Of a DNA stretch of 6,767 nt, positions 4,039 to 6,767 are shown piece by piece. Position 1 is the first letter of the stretch. Each line of letters starts with the position of its first letter. Source of the DNA: Candidatus Krumholzibacteriia bacterium (GTDB lineage Bacteria; Krumholzibacteriota; Krumholzibacteriia; LZORAL124-64-63); the NCBI GenBank assembly GCA_016744275.1, contig JADGEP010000213.1:1-6767 (forward strand), in the 5' to 3' direction. Position numbers and translations under genes: made by a program. The notes beneath the pieces were generated by a model. It did not search any database and was not told the origin of the DNA. It saw only the letters and a list, made by a program, of their open reading frames with translations.

Positions 4039-6590
4039 CACAGATCATCTCTCGTCAATTGTTCGGGCCCCGACAAACCGGCCTTGAAAGCGGGCACGGC
4101 TGCAGCCAACAAGGTGGCGGTCATCACGATTGCCGCTTGGCGCAGCAGGGCCAACGCGGGCCAAGTGGGCTGGATCGTCCAGCCAAACCATTGCCGGTTG
4201 ACGACTAAGATCAGCAAGGCGGCCAGGCCGATGCCACCGGCCAATCCCATGATCAACCCCAGGCCGCCCATGGCCGCACCTTCGCCCAGGAACATGCGGA
4301 AAACTTGATGGCGGGTGGCGCCCAGGGTGCGCATCAGGGCCAACTCACCGGCACGTTGGCGTGATTGAACCAGAAGCGTCAAAGAGACGCCGCAGACGGC
4401 GGTGAGCAGGGCCAACGACTGCAGGGTGCGGGTCACGGCAAAAGTTTGATCGAAGATGGCCAGGACTTCCCGGCGTAAGTCGCGGTTGCTGCGAAAGATC
4501 AGAGGTCGCTCTTGGTATCGTTGGCGCAGGCCGTCGGTGACTTTTTGGGCTGTGGGGCCGGCGGCCAAAAAGAGGGCGGCATTGTTGATCGGGCCCTGGC
4601 CCATGTGGTGTTCCAAAAAGGGCATCGTGACAAATGCGGTGCCCCCTTCGCTGGTGTAGTCGTACGCAATACCAGCGACGACCAGCACGGCGATGCCGTG
4701 GACACCAGCGAGGCGCAGGGTGTCGTCGGCGGCCAATCCGGCCTTGCGGGCCAGGGGCTCGCCGATTAGAACCTGGCCTCGTTCCAGGCGGTCAGCCACA
4801 TCCGTGGGTTGGCCCGGCAGCAAGGGCAATCGGTTGGCCAATTCGGCTCCCGGCAGGTCCGCGACGGTGATACCGTTTAGCCAAATCTGATGGGCGCCAT
4901 CGGCTGTGCGAACCCTCATCCGGCGCTGTTCTTCGACGGCCAGGATACCTGGAACGGCTCGCAATTCAGTCAGCAGGTCGGCGTCGAGGAAGGCTTCGCT
5001 GCCGGCGCGGACCCAGGACTCGGTCGTCACGTAGATGTCGGCCTGAATGGTCACGTCCAGCCAGGTGACGAGGGTGGCGCGGAAACTGCCCACCAACAAA
5101 GTAATGCCGACGAGCATGCTGACGGTCACAGCCAAGGCGGCAACAGCAAAGCTGGTGGTCTGCAAGCGAGCTGTCAGGTTGCGCAGGCTGAGGCGGAAGC
5201 CGAGCCGATCAGGTCGGGCCAGGCGGCCAACTTGCCGGACCATCAGGGGCACGACCAAAGGCAAAGCGATGAGCATCAAGCCGCCATAGACAAAGCCACC
5301 CCAGCGGGTGTGGGCGCCGGCGGCGGCAAACCAGGCGGTGACGAGCAGAGCCAGAATGGCCGCGCCGGCACTCAGTCGGCCCGCCTGTCGGCCCGCATCC
5401 TGGTGCAGGTTGGCGGGGGCCAGCAGGCGCAAGGTTTCGCGGCGGGCCATTTCCCAGGCGGGATAAGCCGCGCCGGCCATGGCACCCAGGATGCCCACGG
5501 CAGCAGCGAGCAGGATCACGTCAGGTGTCAAGGCGAGCCGGTCAATGCCTTCAAGAATGTAGATGTTGGTCAGGGTGGCGCTGACGGTGTCGAGGTTGCG
5601 CAATGCCACGCCGTAACCCAGAGGCAGTCCAATGAGCACGCCCAGCAAGCCCAGCCCTGCCGCTTCGGCAAGCACCAGCCAGAACATTGTCGCGGGGGGC
5701 GCACCAAGGCACCGCAGCACGCCGTATTCGCGCCTTCGCCGAGCTAAAGTGGCCTGCACTGTGGTCAGGACCAGGAAAAGGCCGACAAAAACACTGATCA
5801 TACTGAGGGCCGTTAAATTCAGCCGGAATGCTCCCAGCAGACCGGCGGCATCCTGGCCGCGTTGTTCGGGCGTCAGGACGCGCACGCCCGGGCCCAGCAT
5901 CGAATCCAAACGTGCGGCCACCAGCAAGGGGTCGGCGCCATCGCGGATCTGGATGTCGATTTGGTGGATCTGGCCTTTGCGGGCGAGAAAAGTTTGGGCA
6001 CCGGCGATGTCCATCACGGCCAGAGCCTCGGGAGCCAGCGGTTCAAATCGCTGAAAGTCGACCAGGGCACCCAGCACCAGGCGAGCGGTGCGGCTGCCGC
6101 TGCTGACAGTGATGGTATCACCGACGGCCCATTCCTGTTCGGCGGCCATCGCTGGGGTCAGGGCGATCCAATCCGGACGGCGCAAGACTTCCAGAGGAGT
6201 CCAGGTGGCCGACGGTCCGGCATCGCTCTCGAGAGGCAAGCGCATGGGAGCGAGGATGTCCGTGCCCACGACATCCAATAGAAGTCCCGGGCGTCCTTGC
6301 ACTGCCGCGTCGACACGACAAAGTGGCCAGGCCGCGATCACGTCGGGGTCGCCCAGCACGGGCACCAGCAAATTTTCGGCGAAGCTGGGCACGTTGCCAA
6401 CCACGGACAACTCGGCTTGCCCGCTGATGGCTTGAACACTGCCGTTGAAGGCTTGCATGGCGCCTCGGTTGAGGGTCTGGATCGCAACCACCGATGCGAC
6501 GCCAAGGGCCACGCCAAACACCGAAAGGGCAAAAAGTGTGCGGGAGTCGCGGATTTGCCGCTGGATCGAGCGCAGAAGCAGGCGGATCAC
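4038..6590 (-). CDS. Duplicated FtsX/MacB-type ABC transporter permease (fused AttF-AttG type)
   Basis: This 850-residue membrane protein contains two FtsX-like halves. The first has TM1 at about 19-40, a large periplasmic domain to about 255, then TM segments near 258-282, 304-330 and 357-380. Two linker TM segments lie near 406-426 and 431-453. The second has a TM at about 478-502, a periplasmic domain to about 720, then TM segments near 723-742, 769-797 and 815-836. Matching cytoplasmic coupling motifs, RREYGVLRCLGAPPATMF (286-303) and RAGELALMRTLGATRHQVF (746-764), show internal duplication. Such permeases (LolCE, MacB, AttFG) transmit ATPase motion to the periplasm rather than forming a simple channel; the substrate is unknown but a lipid or lipoprotein-like one is plausible. 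The GTG start overlaps the ATPase stop (GTGA) and has AAGGA 8 nt upstream. The stop overlaps the start of the AttH-like gene. The length suits a fusion of two permeases, so it could work as a pseudo-dimer. Confidence 0.92.
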   Translation of the reverse strand: MIRLLLRSIQRQIRDSRTLFALSVFGVALGVASVVAIQTLNRGAMQAFNGSVQAISGQAELSVVGNVPSFAENLLVPVLGDPDVIAAWPLCRVDAAVQGRPGLLLDVVGTDILAPMRLPLESDAGPSATWTPLEVLRRPDWIALTPAMAAEQEWAVGDTITVSSGSRTARLVLGALVDFQRFEPLAPEALAVMDIAGAQTFLARKGQIHQIDIQIRDGADPLLVAARLDSMLGPGVRVLTPEQRGQDAAGLLGAFRLNLTALSMISVFVGLFLVLTTVQATLARRRREYGVLRCLGAPPATMFWLVLAEAAGLGLLGVLIGLPLGYGVALRNLDTVSATLTNIYILEGIDRLALTPDVILLAAAVGILGAMAGAAYPAWEMARRETLRLLAPANLHQDAGRQAGRLSAGAAILALLVTAWFAAAGAHTRWGGFVYGGLMLIALPLVVPLMVRQVGRLARPDRLGFRLSLRNLTARLQTTSFAVAALAVTVSMLVGITLLVGSFRATLVTWLDVTIQADIYVTTESWVRAGSEAFLDADLLTELRAVPGILAVEEQRRMRVRTADGAHQIWLNGITVADLPGAELANRLPLLPGQPTDVADRLERGQVLIGEPLARKAGLAADDTLRLAGVHGIAVLVVAGIAYDYTSEGGTAFVTMPFLEHHMGQGPINNAALFLAAGPTAQKVTDGLRQRYQERPLIFRSNRDLRREVLAIFDQTFAVTRTLQSLALLTAVCGVSLTLLVQSRQRAGELALMRTLGATRHQVFRMFLGEGAAMGGLGLIMGLAGGIGLAALLILVVNRQWFGWTIQPTWPALALLRQAAIVMTATLLAAAVPAFKAGLSGPEQLTRDDL

Positions 6591-6767
6591 GAGGGGGATC
6601 CTTGCTGCAACACACCATCATGCAGGGTCCAGATTTGGTCGGCTGTTTGGGCCAATTCTGAACTGTGGGTGACGTACAGCAACGTGCCGCCGTCAGCGCG
6701 GACCATGCCGTGCAGAATGTCCATCACCTGATGCCCGCTGGCCTCGTCCAGGCTGCCGGTTGGTTCG
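6587..6767 (-). CDS. LolD/MacB-type ABC transporter ATPase, C-terminal end (5' part outside window)
   Basis: Only the last 59 residues are inside the window. The first complete codons read EPTGSLDE: this is the end of Walker B with the catalytic Glu, then the D-loop SLD. About 40 residues later the H-loop appears as YVTHSSELA. This order and spacing are typical of LolD/MacB-class nucleotide-binding subunits, which power FtsX-type permeases. The C-terminus is short, ending about 26 residues after the H-loop His, as in small stand-alone ATPases. TGA (6589-6587) overlaps the GTG start of the permease in GTGA, so the two are translationally coupled. Walker A and the signature motif should lie just beyond position 6767. 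In the Att naming it would be the AttE component. Confidence 0.93.
   Translation of the reverse strand, partial: EPTGSLDEASGHQVMDILHGMVRADGGTLLYVTHSSELAQTADQIWTLHDGVLQQGSPS

Noticed and set aside
4890..5747. Plus-strand open frame of 285 codons opposite the permease
   Set aside because: Low-complexity Gly/Gln/Ala/His composition, no domain, and it lies wholly opposite the well-supported permease gene.

Overview
The window is GC-rich apart from one AT-rich stretch at about 660-715. It comes from a Gram-negative bacterium: there is a lipoprotein with a Ser after the lipobox Cys, two cleavable signal peptides, and a LolCDE/MacB-type ABC operon with a periplasmic partner. I cannot name a phylum from the sequence alone.

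Left half (plus strand). Positions 2-613 are the C-terminal part of a MerR-family regulator whose DNA-binding domain lies upstream of the window. The visible part holds a helical bundle and a cobalamin-binding Rossmann-like domain, with the W-x9-EH signature of CarH/LitR adenosylcobalamin photoreceptors. A 175-bp gap follows, with a good sigma70-type promoter (TTGACA, 16 bp, TATGTT) set among short direct and inverted repeats that look like an operator, and then a leader hairpin. It precedes two exported proteins that probably form an operon: a periplasmic fasciclin (FAS1) domain protein (789-1325) and a lipoprotein with four DUF4397 repeats (1379-2803). A perfect 10-bp hairpin at 2844-2866 separates them from the convergent right half.

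Right half (minus strand, read from 6767 down to 2872). This is a tightly coupled three-gene operon: the C-terminal end of a LolD-like ABC ATPase (6587-6767), an 850-residue duplicated FtsX/MacB-type permease (4038-6590), and a secreted AttH/CrtC-like lipocalin-fold protein (2872-4038). Successive genes overlap at their stop and start codons. The set matches the AttEFGH type of ABC system, with the two permeases as one polypeptide.

Working model (inference). The photoreceptor-like regulator controls the FAS1-DUF4397 operon through the repeat-rich promoter at 668-711, giving light- or B12-dependent production of cell-surface proteins. The ABC operon is a separate convergent unit, probably handling a lipophilic envelope substrate. 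No RNA genes, mobile elements or CRISPR arrays were seen.
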